Assembly (NCBI GenBank): GCA_002433055.1
Contig: DJHJ01000025.1
Location: forward strand, 1,418-65,417
Direction of reading: 5' to 3'
Origin: Acidobacteriia bacterium UBA6623
GTDB lineage: Bacteria > Acidobacteriota > Terriglobia > Bryobacterales > UBA6623
Length of the DNA stretch: 64,000 nt
The notes under the pieces were generated by a model, which was given only the letters and a program-made list of their open reading frames with translations, did no database searches and was not told where the DNA came from. This document shows, piece by piece, positions 1-7,419 of the stretch; position 1 is the first letter of the stretch, and every line of letters starts with the position of its first letter. The position numbers and the translations under genes are program-made.

Positions 1-291
1 TGGCTTGCTCAGTTTTGGATAACTGCGGAGCGTATTCCCTTCAGGATGGGACAAACCGCTGGCAGTAAAAAATCTATCTGGGATCCACAAGGGAAAGTGC
101 TTCGTTCCTTTGACTTAAGTGTCGATCCCTTCGAACAGGAACCCCTCGTGTTAAGCCAAAAAGACCGAACGTACAGCAGCCACACCAAGCCGCTGAGCCG
201 TTGGTTCAAGGCCACTAACCTTAGCAGCGGGGAGTCTCGCATGAGCAAGCGCGATGTAGAGGTCCTCAAAAGCCTCGGCTATATTCAGTGA
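1..291 (+). CDS. C-terminal fragment of a sulfatase-like protein (cut by window edge)
   Basis: The reading frame is open from base 1 to the TGA at 289-291, so this is the last 96 codons of a larger gene that starts outside the window. The tail contains a segment resembling the 'FDLSVDPFE' region that precedes the end of many arylsulfatase/alkaline-phosphatase-superfamily proteins, and it ends in LKSLGYIQ. Sulfatases of Acidobacteria and Planctomycetes often end in a similar leucine-glycine-tyrosine tail. The catalytic Cys/Ser and metal ligands lie upstream and cannot be seen, so the family call rests only on the tail. If correct, the enzyme would remove sulfate from glycans, which fits the fucosidase and sugar oxidoreductases elsewhere in the window. 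Confidence 0.45.
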   Translation, partial: WLAQFWITAERIPFRMGQTAGSKKSIWDPQGKVLRSFDLSVDPFEQEPLVLSQKDRTYSSHTKPLSRWFKATNLSSGESRMSKRDVEVLKSLGYIQ

Positions 292-455
292 ACATAGACC
301 ACCAAACCCTGGCGATCACGATCAGTGCCATCAAGGCCTTGACGCTCCCGCTGATCTTCCACAAGGCTTGCTATGTCAACGCCCGGGATAAGGAACCCTT
401 AACGCTGTTCCTTGTCCGCAGGTATTAACTAAACTGTTGTACTGGAAATTGTCTT

Positions 456-773
456 CTAGTCTTTGGCTGAAGCGAGCAAGCTTTTAGCCGACACCACCAA
501 AACTGCGGCGCCTAAGAAGGTTACTAGATTTCCAATAATGCCCGATAAGTGTGCACCTACGGCGGGGATTGCCTCTAAGTTATTTGAAGCAACTCCAAGA
601 GCAATAGCTGCTAAAAGGAAACCCTGCACTTCGACGCCACTTATGTTTAGAGCTCCAACAACCAGACCAAGTACTGCTAGTGCCAGACCAGTCATTGGGA
701 CATCGATACCTACGCCTCCTGCTACAGAGACCACCAGGCCGAGAATAAAAGCAATTTTTCCTACTAAATCCAT
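456..773 (-). CDS. Small hydrophobic membrane protein, unknown function
   Basis: This 105-residue protein is almost entirely hydrophobic. It has about four predicted membrane segments (residues ~5-22, 27-45, 50-65, 78-100) rich in Gly, Ala, Val and Leu, separated by very short turns. A clear Shine-Dalgarno AAGGAG sits 5 bases before the ATG, which supports translation. The antisense frame (463-786, +) is Pro/Thr/Ser/Arg-rich and looks like a shadow. No catalytic or binding motif is visible. It stands alone, with about 160 bp to the sulfatase-like tail on the left and 260 bp to the repeat protein on the right. I do not recognise the family. Confidence 0.75.
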   Translation of the reverse strand: MDLVGKIAFILGLVVSVAGGVGIDVPMTGLALAVLGLVVGALNISGVEVQGFLLAAIALGVASNNLEAIPAVGAHLSGIIGNLVTFLGAAVLVVSAKSLLASAKD

Positions 774-1033
774 AGTTTCTCCTTAATGACGGAATAGCAA
801 AATACGTGTTGCACAAATGTGAAACTTAAAGTTGCCGTCCACAGGGAGATTAACAGAAATTACGCTGGCAGAGTGAATATTTTTGAAAAACTTTTCCTCG
901 GGTATCATGTGGCAATATTGTAGAGTGAACTTTTTCAAAGAAAGTCCCTGTAAGTATTGAGTGGTGGCCCTTACCTTATTTCTTTTTTGTTAAGAACAAG
1001 AACGGAACTTTACCTGCAGATCTCATGCTCTAA

Positions 1034-1633
1034 CTAATCTTCAACCTTCATCAAAATGGCAACCACTTCCCTGCCACCAAAATTCGTTTCGGATACGGTC
1101 AAACCTTGGAGTTCAAATCCCATACTTCCCGCTCTGTTCAACTCTTTATTCATGGTCTTTGTCCGCTTGGTTGCCAGAAGTTTATAAATGTAGCGAGTGA
1201 GTGTTTTCCCCACTGGTCGTTCCAATACCACAACAACTTCTCTATCAAACGACCCCCAAGCAGTTTCAGCTATAGATTGACCTACGTAGGTATACCCTTT
1301 TTCTCCGGCGGCACGCAATTCTTTCTGCATCGTTGAAGTCTTTGAGGTTGCCAACAGCATGTACTCAAGACGTTTCTCATTACCAGATACGGCAGACCTC
1401 TCCATTGCCGTAACTATCTCCTTACCTCCAAATGTCGTCTTGCCACCCATCATGCCCGAGAACCGAAAACCCTGAGCCGCGGCTCTGTTCATCTCTTTCT
1501 GCATCGTTGATGTTCTCGTTGTTGCGAGCAGTCGATATTCTTTTTCGTCATCAATGGAGCCAGCAGCCATTATGCAAAGTGGTGACAAAAAACTTATTAC
1601 TAGCCCGAGTGTGATCTTTGGCAACAGCAACAT
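1034..1633 (-). CDS. Secreted protein with three tandem ~50-residue repeats, unknown function
   Basis: The ATG at 1633 is preferred over a longer start at 1672. It is preceded by AAAGGAG with 6-7 bases spacing and opens a signal peptide (MLLLPKITLG..., ending near an Ala-Ala-Gly). The mature part (199 aa in all) is three copies of one unit, at about residues 32-79, 90-139 and 148-198. Each unit has a Tyr-x-Leu-Leu-Ala-Thr strand, a basic/Thr stretch ending in Thr-Met-(Gln/Asn)-Lys-Glu, an Ala-Gly helix ending in Gly-(Phe/Tyr), then a Thr-x-(Phe/Trp)-Gly turn and a final strand of the Glu-(Ile/Val)-Val type. This suggests a small alpha/beta fold repeated three times. It is probably periplasmic or secreted. 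There are no cysteines in the mature part and no known catalytic motif. Confidence 0.8.
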   Translation of the reverse strand: MLLLPKITLGLVISFLSPLCIMAAGSIDDEKEYRLLATTRTSTMQKEMNRAAAQGFRFSGMMGGKTTFGGKEIVTAMERSAVSGNEKRLEYMLLATSKTSTMQKELRAAGEKGYTYVGQSIAETAWGSFDREVVVVLERPVGKTLTRYIYKLLATKRTKTMNKELNRAGSMGFELQGLTVSETNFGGREVVAILMKVED

Positions 1634-1770
1634 TAAAGGCTCCTTTGTATAACGCTCAGCCCTAAAAGACATTCGGTATTGTGATGCGTGTTATTTTATT
1701 TGCGTTTCAAACTTCCCAAAACCACCATTGGATTCTTTCGAATAGGCACCACAGAGAATGTTCAAAATCT

Positions 1771-2856
1771 TCACTTGATGTAATTGAGCAGATCCTGCTT
1801 GCTCAGTCCCTCAATCCCTAGATGCTTGAGTGTTCGAGCAGCCTCCCAAAAATCCCTGCCTAATGTCGCAGAAGCTACGTTGACTAGGGCCCTCATAGTA
1901 GGGCAATTAACTCCTAGCTGTTGGCCCAACATTGCCCATGTGGCCAAACCGTAGGGAACATCCTCGCTCAGCCAGCGAGTATCAAGGATGCTCGGAGCCC
2001 GTAATTGTGTCAACATATAGCTGCCATTGATTGTGGCCCATAGATCTCCTTTTGGGCCAAACCCAGCTTCGTAAAAAGCGGCTTCCACAGGCAGAAGATC
2101 GAGGTCAAGCGCCTTCGCAATTGCCAGTCGTTCACGATCTACATCACAGATAAGCCTGCACACCGCAGGCGTAACGCCCTCTTTATAGAAATAGAAATCG
2201 CCACGAGAATACTCAACTCGTCCTGCGTTCAGTAGCACGCCTGCGGGGTGAACCACTGGATTCATTGCCGCCAACCCACAAGCGAGAACATTCGGATAAA
2301 GATGCACTCCCGGGAACCAACGATCCACAACTTTTCGGGCGCGCTCGCCTTCGCTGTGTGGCATGACACCCAGCCCAAGCCCTTCGACCATACCCCAAAT
2401 ATGTGCCGCCTTCGGTGACGTCTTACGACAAACGTATGGGGCAGTATCTGTCTCAGCGATAATCAGGCGATCAGCTGTACATTGTTGTTTGAGAATGTGA
2501 ACGAATTCGAGACTTCCTAGAGTGCCTGGCATCAATACAATGATTTGATCATTGTCAAGATGTGGCGCACAGGCTTCCGCAAAGGCACGGTGCCCGTAGG
2601 CGGGCACAATCAGTAGAACTAGCTTGACATCAGTTAGACCTTCGGCAAAGTCCGTGGTGACATGACGCACTGGGGCGACCCCCTGACCAGCCACACCGGA
2701 AAGGGAGATGGACCGCGATTCTCGTACAGGTTCAACTGCCTCGGCAAAATCAGGCAGCTCACAAAGTGTCACCGAGGCACCATCCAAACTGAGTTTGGCA
2801 GCAACGGCAAAAGCGGTGTTACCGCCCCCAAGGATAGTTATTTTCTCTGTTACCAT
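1771..2856 (-). CDS. NAD(P)-dependent opine dehydrogenase family protein
   Basis: This 361-residue protein has the two-domain layout of octopine/nopaline dehydrogenases. An N-terminal Rossmann fold begins with ILGGGNTAFA at residues 8-17. The C-terminal helical domain carries N199-P200-V-V-H203-P204, where the His matches the catalytic His of octopine dehydrogenase, followed by DVDRERLAIAKALDLD and an E-D-V-P-Y-G-L stretch. Family members reductively condense an amino acid with an alpha-keto acid, or catalyse the reverse oxidation; some make metallophore precursors. No nicotianamine-synthase-like partner or metallophore transporter gene lies next to it. The substrate therefore cannot be named. 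The ATG is preceded by a modest AAGGCG. It is a single-gene unit in a divergent arrangement with the oxidoreductase to its right. Confidence 0.85.
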   Translation of the reverse strand: MVTEKITILGGGNTAFAVAAKLSLDGASVTLCELPDFAEAVEPVRESRSISLSGVAGQGVAPVRHVTTDFAEGLTDVKLVLLIVPAYGHRAFAEACAPHLDNDQIIVLMPGTLGSLEFVHILKQQCTADRLIIAETDTAPYVCRKTSPKAAHIWGMVEGLGLGVMPHSEGERARKVVDRWFPGVHLYPNVLACGLAAMNPVVHPAGVLLNAGRVEYSRGDFYFYKEGVTPAVCRLICDVDRERLAIAKALDLDLLPVEAAFYEAGFGPKGDLWATINGSYMLTQLRAPSILDTRWLSEDVPYGLATWAMLGQQLGVNCPTMRALVNVASATLGRDFWEAARTLKHLGIEGLSKQDLLNYIK

Positions 2857-3183
2857 ACATTCGCCTTGCTATAGCCTAGCAGTATGTGATCGTGACTCCA
2901 GTGCGAGAACTGGTAAATCGCTTGGAGAGCTTGAAACCAATAAAAACGCAGACAGTACAAAAAGACTCTTTCCACATATGTGAGCAGTAAAACAAACAAT
3001 ACTTCGACTGAAAAATACAGCTGGACGGAATTAGGGCGGCCATCCTAGACCATTTGTGTTTCGCCGTCGGGGAGTTGTAAACTCAAACCCGAGACATCAA
3101 CAGACTGCAAAGGTCTGCCACGGGGCTCAGCGGCAAACACGGTTTGCCCTGACTGAATTGGATTCAGCCAAAAGGAGTGGGAA
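2857..3183. other. Divergent intergenic region (327 bp) with leader hairpins
   Basis: This gap lies between the opine-dehydrogenase gene (leftward) and the Tat-exported oxidoreductase (rightward) and must hold both promoters. I see no credible ORF, tRNA or IS end. The right half holds short perfect inverted repeats close to the start of the rightward gene, described separately. The left ~200 bp shows no recognisable structure. Confidence 0.6.
3132..3167 (+). promoter_or_regulatory. Two adjacent hairpins in the leader of the downstream oxidoreductase gene
   Basis: GGCAAAC (3132-3138) pairs with GTTTGCC (3142-3148) around a 3-base loop, and CTGAAT (3153-3158) pairs with ATTCAG (3162-3167) around TGG. 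The second stem ends a few bases before the AAAAGGAG ribosome binding site and 16 bases before the ATG at 3184. Their placement suggests a structured 5' leader or an operator. No known riboswitch consensus is recognised. Confidence 0.35.
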
Positions 3184-4371
3184 ATGGAGAGACGTGACTT
3201 TCTGCGAAGCGGAGTAGCTTCAACCGCACTAGCAACTCAACGCATCCTCGGCGCTAACGACCGAGTGCGAGTCGCATTGATAGGGGCGGGTGGTCGAGGT
3301 CGAGGTGTAACTGCCTATGTCGCAAAAGTTGCCGGTGCCGAGATTGCTGGTGTATCCGACGTGTACATACCGCGCCGCGAAGAAGCCGCTGCCCAATTTG
3401 GGCCGACTGCAAAACCATTTGCTGATTACCGTACCATTCTCGACAGTAAGGACGTAGATGCCGTGATCATTGCCACTCCTGACCATTGGCACACTCCTAT
3501 GACCATAGAAGCCGTTCAGGCTGGCAAGGATGTTTACTGCGAAAAACCTGTAACTCATCATCTAGCGGAAGGCGAAAGACTCATACGTGCCGTGGACGAA
3601 TCGAAACGGATTGTTGCCACCGGGACACAACAGAGAAGCTGGGGACATTACATCGAAGCAAAAGATCGAATCCAGGCTGGAGAATTAGGCAAAGTCACGT
3701 TTGCTCGGTGCTACTGGTACCAAAACTATACTCGGTGGAAAAAACTTTTCGAAAACAAAAAAATCGATGTCGACAAACTGAACTGGCAGCAGTGGTTGGG
3801 AGCGGCACGAAAGCAACCATTCGACCCGATTCGCTATCGATATTGGCGGTTTTTCTGGGATTTTGGTGGTGGAAGCTTTACAGACTTAATGACCCACTGG
3901 ATAGATGTGATCCAGTGGTTTATGGAAAGTGACCAACCAATACTTGTACAAGCGTCGGGTACAACCTACACCCAGGACTGGCTAGAAACTCCCGACACGG
4001 TTACGGCCTCGATGCAGTTTTCTGAGGGCTATACAGTAACCTACGATGGCGCTTTAATGTTTGGACTCGAAGGCGGTGGCATTGTTTTCCGCGGCGACAA
4101 AGCAATGATGACCCTCAATCGTCAGGGGTTCGATATTTACCCTGAGGGTGTAAAACCTGCCGAGGCCACAGGCAGACCAGAACCTACCGTTCATTTCCGT
4201 AGAGGGAAAAACACTGACGGCCATGGAACTGGTGAAAACGTCACGGACTGGCTTGCCTGTATCCGAAGTGGAAAGACTCCCAACGCGCACGTACGAGCAG
4301 GCGTTACAGCGGCGGCAACGTCCCACTGGGCCAACAAGGCTCTGCGAGAAAATCGGACAGTAAAACTGTAA
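3184..4371 (+). CDS. Tat-exported Gfo/Idh/MocA family oxidoreductase
   Basis: The protein (395 aa) begins with a twin-arginine leader (MERRDFLRSG) and then a short Ala-rich stretch, indicating export of the folded, cofactor-loaded enzyme. The Rossmann nucleotide-binding loop follows directly (ALIGAGGRGRG, residues ~31-41). The hallmark C-E-K-P-V lies near residue 120 and a conserved HWIDVIQWF helix in the C-terminal alpha/beta domain. Such enzymes oxidise or reduce sugars, inositols or glycosides with NAD(P), often held tightly. AAAAGGAG lies 7 bases before the ATG. No sugar transporter or glycosidase is adjacent, so the substrate is unknown. The gene is monocistronic and convergent with the acyl-CoA synthetase gene. 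Confidence 0.9.
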   Translation: MERRDFLRSGVASTALATQRILGANDRVRVALIGAGGRGRGVTAYVAKVAGAEIAGVSDVYIPRREEAAAQFGPTAKPFADYRTILDSKDVDAVIIATPDHWHTPMTIEAVQAGKDVYCEKPVTHHLAEGERLIRAVDESKRIVATGTQQRSWGHYIEAKDRIQAGELGKVTFARCYWYQNYTRWKKLFENKKIDVDKLNWQQWLGAARKQPFDPIRYRYWRFFWDFGGGSFTDLMTHWIDVIQWFMESDQPILVQASGTTYTQDWLETPDTVTASMQFSEGYTVTYDGALMFGLEGGGIVFRGDKAMMTLNRQGFDIYPEGVKPAEATGRPEPTVHFRRGKNTDGHGTGENVTDWLACIRSGKTPNAHVRAGVTAAATSHWANKALRENRTVKL

Positions 4372-4393
4372 GCCACTAAAAGTTCAACCTATT

Positions 4394-4461
4394 GAGGAAA
4401 CACAGGCAGTTTTTTATGTTGCTTTTTGTCTTGGTGAAACTACCAAGACTATAGTTTCCTC
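4394..4461. repeat. Nested inverted repeats between convergent genes
   Basis: Two perfect 8-bp inverted repeats are nested. GAGGAAAC (4394-4401) pairs with GTTTCCTC (4454-4461), enclosing GTCTTGGT (4428-4435) and ACCAAGAC (4442-4449) with a 6-base loop. The site sits in the gap between two convergent genes, where a terminator is expected. Neither strand has the classic U-run directly after the inner stem; the T-rich stretch is instead on the 5' side of it on the plus strand. It may be a terminator or a transcript-stabilising structure. Confidence 0.45.
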
Positions 4462-4527
4462 TTGGATGAGGCCCGGATGAGTGGTTCATGGTAGGCTTAA
4501 CACCGACTACATCTTCCGTCCACCAAA

Positions 4528-6063
4528 CTAATCCGTCTCATTGGATGAGTCCAGCAGACCAGATGAAGCTTTAGACAATTTGTGGCGCTGAAGTTTCCCC
4601 AGGGCGTTACGGGGTAGTTTCTCGACGAAAATAAACTTACGAGGAATCTTAAACGATGCTAAGTTTTCTCGACATATATCTCGAAGTTTTCGATCATCCA
4701 AGTCGCTATCCTTCTGAAGTTTGACGTAAGCCACCAGGACTTCGCCTCGAGATGGGTCTGGCTCTCCGACAATAGCAACTTCGGACACACCAGATTGCTC
4801 AGCCAGCAGCTCTTCAATCTGACGAGGGTAGATATTGAAACCACCGGAAATAATGAGGTCATCGCGGCGACCAACAAGTGTATAGTAGCCATCATCGGAA
4901 CATGTTGCTAAATCACCGGAGCGAAAAAAGCCATCTTCTGTGAATGCTGTGGCATTCGCCTTGGGCTGCCGATGATAGCCAGAAAACACATTATCGCCAC
5001 GGATAAGCACTTCTCCAATTTCACCGGTCTCAACCTGTCCTCCGGTTTTCGGATTCACTAAACGAATCAAAACACCACGTAATGGTTTGCCTACAGACCC
5101 CGGCCTGCGCTCACCTTCATATGGGTTCGATATATTCATTAAGGTTTCACTCATACCGTAGCGTTCGAGGATGTCATGACCGTAGAGACTACGAAACTTC
5201 TTGAGGGTGCCAGCGGGCAAAGGTGCGGAACCAGAAACAAAAAGTCTCATTGAGTCACCAATTTCTTTTGCCGTCTTGGGTTCAACGCTGAGCAATCTCT
5301 CATAAATAGTTGGAACACCAAAAAAAACCGTGGGAGAAAACCTCCGGAATTCTTTGACAATACTCTCGTGACGAAAACGTTCGAGTAATCGCAGTCGCAG
5401 ACCGGTTGCCAGCCAGGTGTGCAGACCATTTCCAAGTCCATGTACATGAAACAATGGAAGAGCTAGGAGAAGACGGTCTTCACCAGTAATTTGCCACGCC
5501 TCGAGTAGCGTTTCGGTGTTGGCTATGAGATTGCGATGGGTCAGCACCGCCCCTTTTGGCGTCCCAGTAGTGCCAGAAGTGTAAACAATCATTGCAGGAT
5601 CGTCCATTTGGCATGGATATGCGACTAATTCTGATAAGAAATCGTGGCTCAGTTCGTCAAAATCATTGGCTCGATAGAGTAGTACTTTCGGGCCAGTTTG
5701 GCGATGTTCCATTTGGAAACATGACTCCAGACAATCGATGAGATCAAAGGAGGTAACGGCAGCACGTGGTTCTGAGTCATCAACAATTTGCCGGACTTCA
5801 CGCTCACGATAGAGAATGTTGATAGGAACAAAAACGAGGCCAGACTTCAAAATAGCTAGGTAGGAAATGATAAATTCAGGAGAGTTTCTGAGATAAACGA
5901 CGACACGATCTCCCGCCACAAGACCGTCTTCGGCGAATCGGCGTGCCAGACGATTCGAGCGCACCTCAAGCTCTCGGAATGTTAGTTCTTCGGCTGAAAA
6001 CTCAAGCCCGGTTTGGTTCACAGAATTTTCAAACGTTGGACGAAATGACTCAATGATGTTCAT
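4528..6063 (-). CDS. AMP-forming acyl-CoA synthetase, malonyl-CoA synthetase (MatB)-like
   Basis: This ANL-superfamily adenylating enzyme (511 aa from the ATG at 6063; an upstream in-frame TTG is less likely) carries the P-loop YTSGTTGTPKG near residue 160, the YGMSET adenine-binding motif near residue 310, the F-R-S-G-D-L region, and a C-terminal LPRNALGKLQ with the catalytic Lys. The overall pattern, including the FVPINILYRERE stretch, is close to malonyl-CoA/methylmalonyl-CoA synthetases, but medium-chain acyl-CoA ligases share it. It would activate a carboxylic acid through an acyl-adenylate in the cytoplasm. The MFS carrier gene ends 147 bp from the window coordinate of its start on the same strand, with the carrier upstream, so the two may be co-transcribed for import and activation of one acid. 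Confidence 0.8.
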   Translation of the reverse strand: MNIIESFRPTFENSVNQTGLEFSAEELTFRELEVRSNRLARRFAEDGLVAGDRVVVYLRNSPEFIISYLAILKSGLVFVPINILYREREVRQIVDDSEPRAAVTSFDLIDCLESCFQMEHRQTGPKVLLYRANDFDELSHDFLSELVAYPCQMDDPAMIVYTSGTTGTPKGAVLTHRNLIANTETLLEAWQITGEDRLLLALPLFHVHGLGNGLHTWLATGLRLRLLERFRHESIVKEFRRFSPTVFFGVPTIYERLLSVEPKTAKEIGDSMRLFVSGSAPLPAGTLKKFRSLYGHDILERYGMSETLMNISNPYEGERRPGSVGKPLRGVLIRLVNPKTGGQVETGEIGEVLIRGDNVFSGYHRQPKANATAFTEDGFFRSGDLATCSDDGYYTLVGRRDDLIISGGFNIYPRQIEELLAEQSGVSEVAIVGEPDPSRGEVLVAYVKLQKDSDLDDRKLRDICRENLASFKIPRKFIFVEKLPRNALGKLQRHKLSKASSGLLDSSNETD

Positions 6064-6146
6064 CAAATGATATCTTCACGTTCAGATTCAGATAGAAGCT
6101 CACTCAAAAGATGGCGATAGTAAACGTTTTTTTTCAACTTCTTACG

Positions 6147-7343
6147 CTAAGTAGAGCTGACCGGGCTAACACTTTTGACATAAGGACGCAAGACTAGGTT
6201 GATTGCAATCAATACTACTGACATCGCAGGCAAGAGTAGTAGAGCCAAACCAAGTGACAATCGATCAGCGACAAAGCCTATTGCGTAGGAGCTAAGTGTT
6301 AGCCCGGCCCATCCCGACGTAATAACAATACCCATAGCGGTAGCGGTCATCTTGGAGAACAAATTGCCACAAATAGCAAGAGTCGTTGGGAATACAGGTG
6401 CCATCGCTACTCCAGCCGCAAAGACTAAACCCGTTATCAAAATTGGGTCATCAAGGCGCAACATAGCAAAAGTTGTGATTGCCATAGAGATTGAAGCAAC
6501 CAAAGTTACACTAATCTCTGATATGCCCAATAAAATTCGAGATGCCACCACGCGTCCAACTAATAGCCCAAGTGCAAAGCCCCAAGAAAGAATATTTCGT
6601 GCGTCTCCGCGCGCAAATTTTTTTTCTTCTTCAAGATATTTCACCAACCAGTTAAAAACACCCACTTCGCTAGCTACATAGAAAAACAAAATTAAACTGA
6701 GCAGATAAAGTGGAGGTTGCCTTAGTAGCTTATGTGCAGCTGAAACGGTAAATCCTCGTTCTCTAGTCGGTAACGGCATCGGAGTTCCAATGTTGACTAG
6801 TAACGTGAGACCCACAATTGCAGTTAATGTAACTGACAATGCATGAGTTGAGCTTAGGGCGCTGACATTAGCAGCGAGCAGTGGTGTAACCATCGTGCCA
6901 AGTCCGAAAAACATGTTGAGTAAGTTAAGCGCAGAAGCGCGCCTATCTTCACTTACATCACTGATTAAAGCGTTTGATCCTGTTACCAGCATTCCTCCAC
7001 CTAAACCCAGCACAAGTGTGGACCAGCAACACCAAGACACCACGATAGTGGGGTTGTTGCCAGCAGACATCAACATCACAAGCCCCAATGTTATGCAACT
7101 TAGCCCGGCCACAATGCCAGTTTTTTTGCCACGCCTGTCAACGATTGGCCCCACTAAAACAGAAGCAATCATAAGCCCCAGTGCTTGCATCGTGGCAATT
7201 AAACCACTCTCCTTGGCGGTGAGGTTGAAACGCTCTCCCAGCTCTGGCAGAACCGTTCCCAAAAGTGCAGCAATCAATCCGTAGGTAAACACGCCTAGTA
7301 TCATTGCTGGGATCAGCGTTGACCTGGTATAGCGATTACTCAT
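6147..7343 (-). CDS. Major facilitator superfamily transporter
   Basis: This 398-residue integral membrane protein has about twelve predicted transmembrane segments in two six-helix halves. The MFS signature between helices 2 and 3 is visible as GPIVDRRGKKTG (residues ~64-75). A matching loop in the second half is weaker. An AGAAGG lies 4 bases before the ATG. The pattern resembles sugar or organic-anion symporters of the FucP/NarK type, but the substrate cannot be read from sequence. It lies just upstream of the MatB-like synthetase on the same strand with an 83-bp gap, suggesting a carboxylate that is imported and then CoA-activated. Confidence 0.85.
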   Translation of the reverse strand: MSNRYTRSTLIPAMILGVFTYGLIAALLGTVLPELGERFNLTAKESGLIATMQALGLMIASVLVGPIVDRRGKKTGIVAGLSCITLGLVMLMSAGNNPTIVVSWCCWSTLVLGLGGGMLVTGSNALISDVSEDRRASALNLLNMFFGLGTMVTPLLAANVSALSSTHALSVTLTAIVGLTLLVNIGTPMPLPTRERGFTVSAAHKLLRQPPLYLLSLILFFYVASEVGVFNWLVKYLEEEKKFARGDARNILSWGFALGLLVGRVVASRILLGISEISVTLVASISMAITTFAMLRLDDPILITGLVFAAGVAMAPVFPTTLAICGNLFSKMTATAMGIVITSGWAGLTLSSYAIGFVADRLSLGLALLLLPAMSVVLIAINLVLRPYVKSVSPVSST

Positions 7344-7419
7344 ACAACCTTCTTCTGTTCAATGAAACAAGGTTCTGTTCGGCAAAATTGTGAGTCAAAA
7401 GGCTTATTGGCTACATCAA

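Noticed and set aside
292..455. Open frame from about 291 to 428 after the sulfatase-like tail
   Set aside because: It has no start codon or ribosome binding site of its own, and the translated sequence matches nothing I recognise.
463..786. Plus-strand ORF antisense to the small membrane protein
   Set aside because: Composition is rich in Thr, Pro, Ser and Arg, typical of the antisense of a hydrophobic gene. It has no ribosome binding site, and the minus strand has a strong one.
3486..3932. Plus-strand 148-codon ORF inside the first Tat oxidoreductase
   Set aside because: It is an out-of-frame shadow, Arg/Ser/Cys-rich, of a clearly coding gene.
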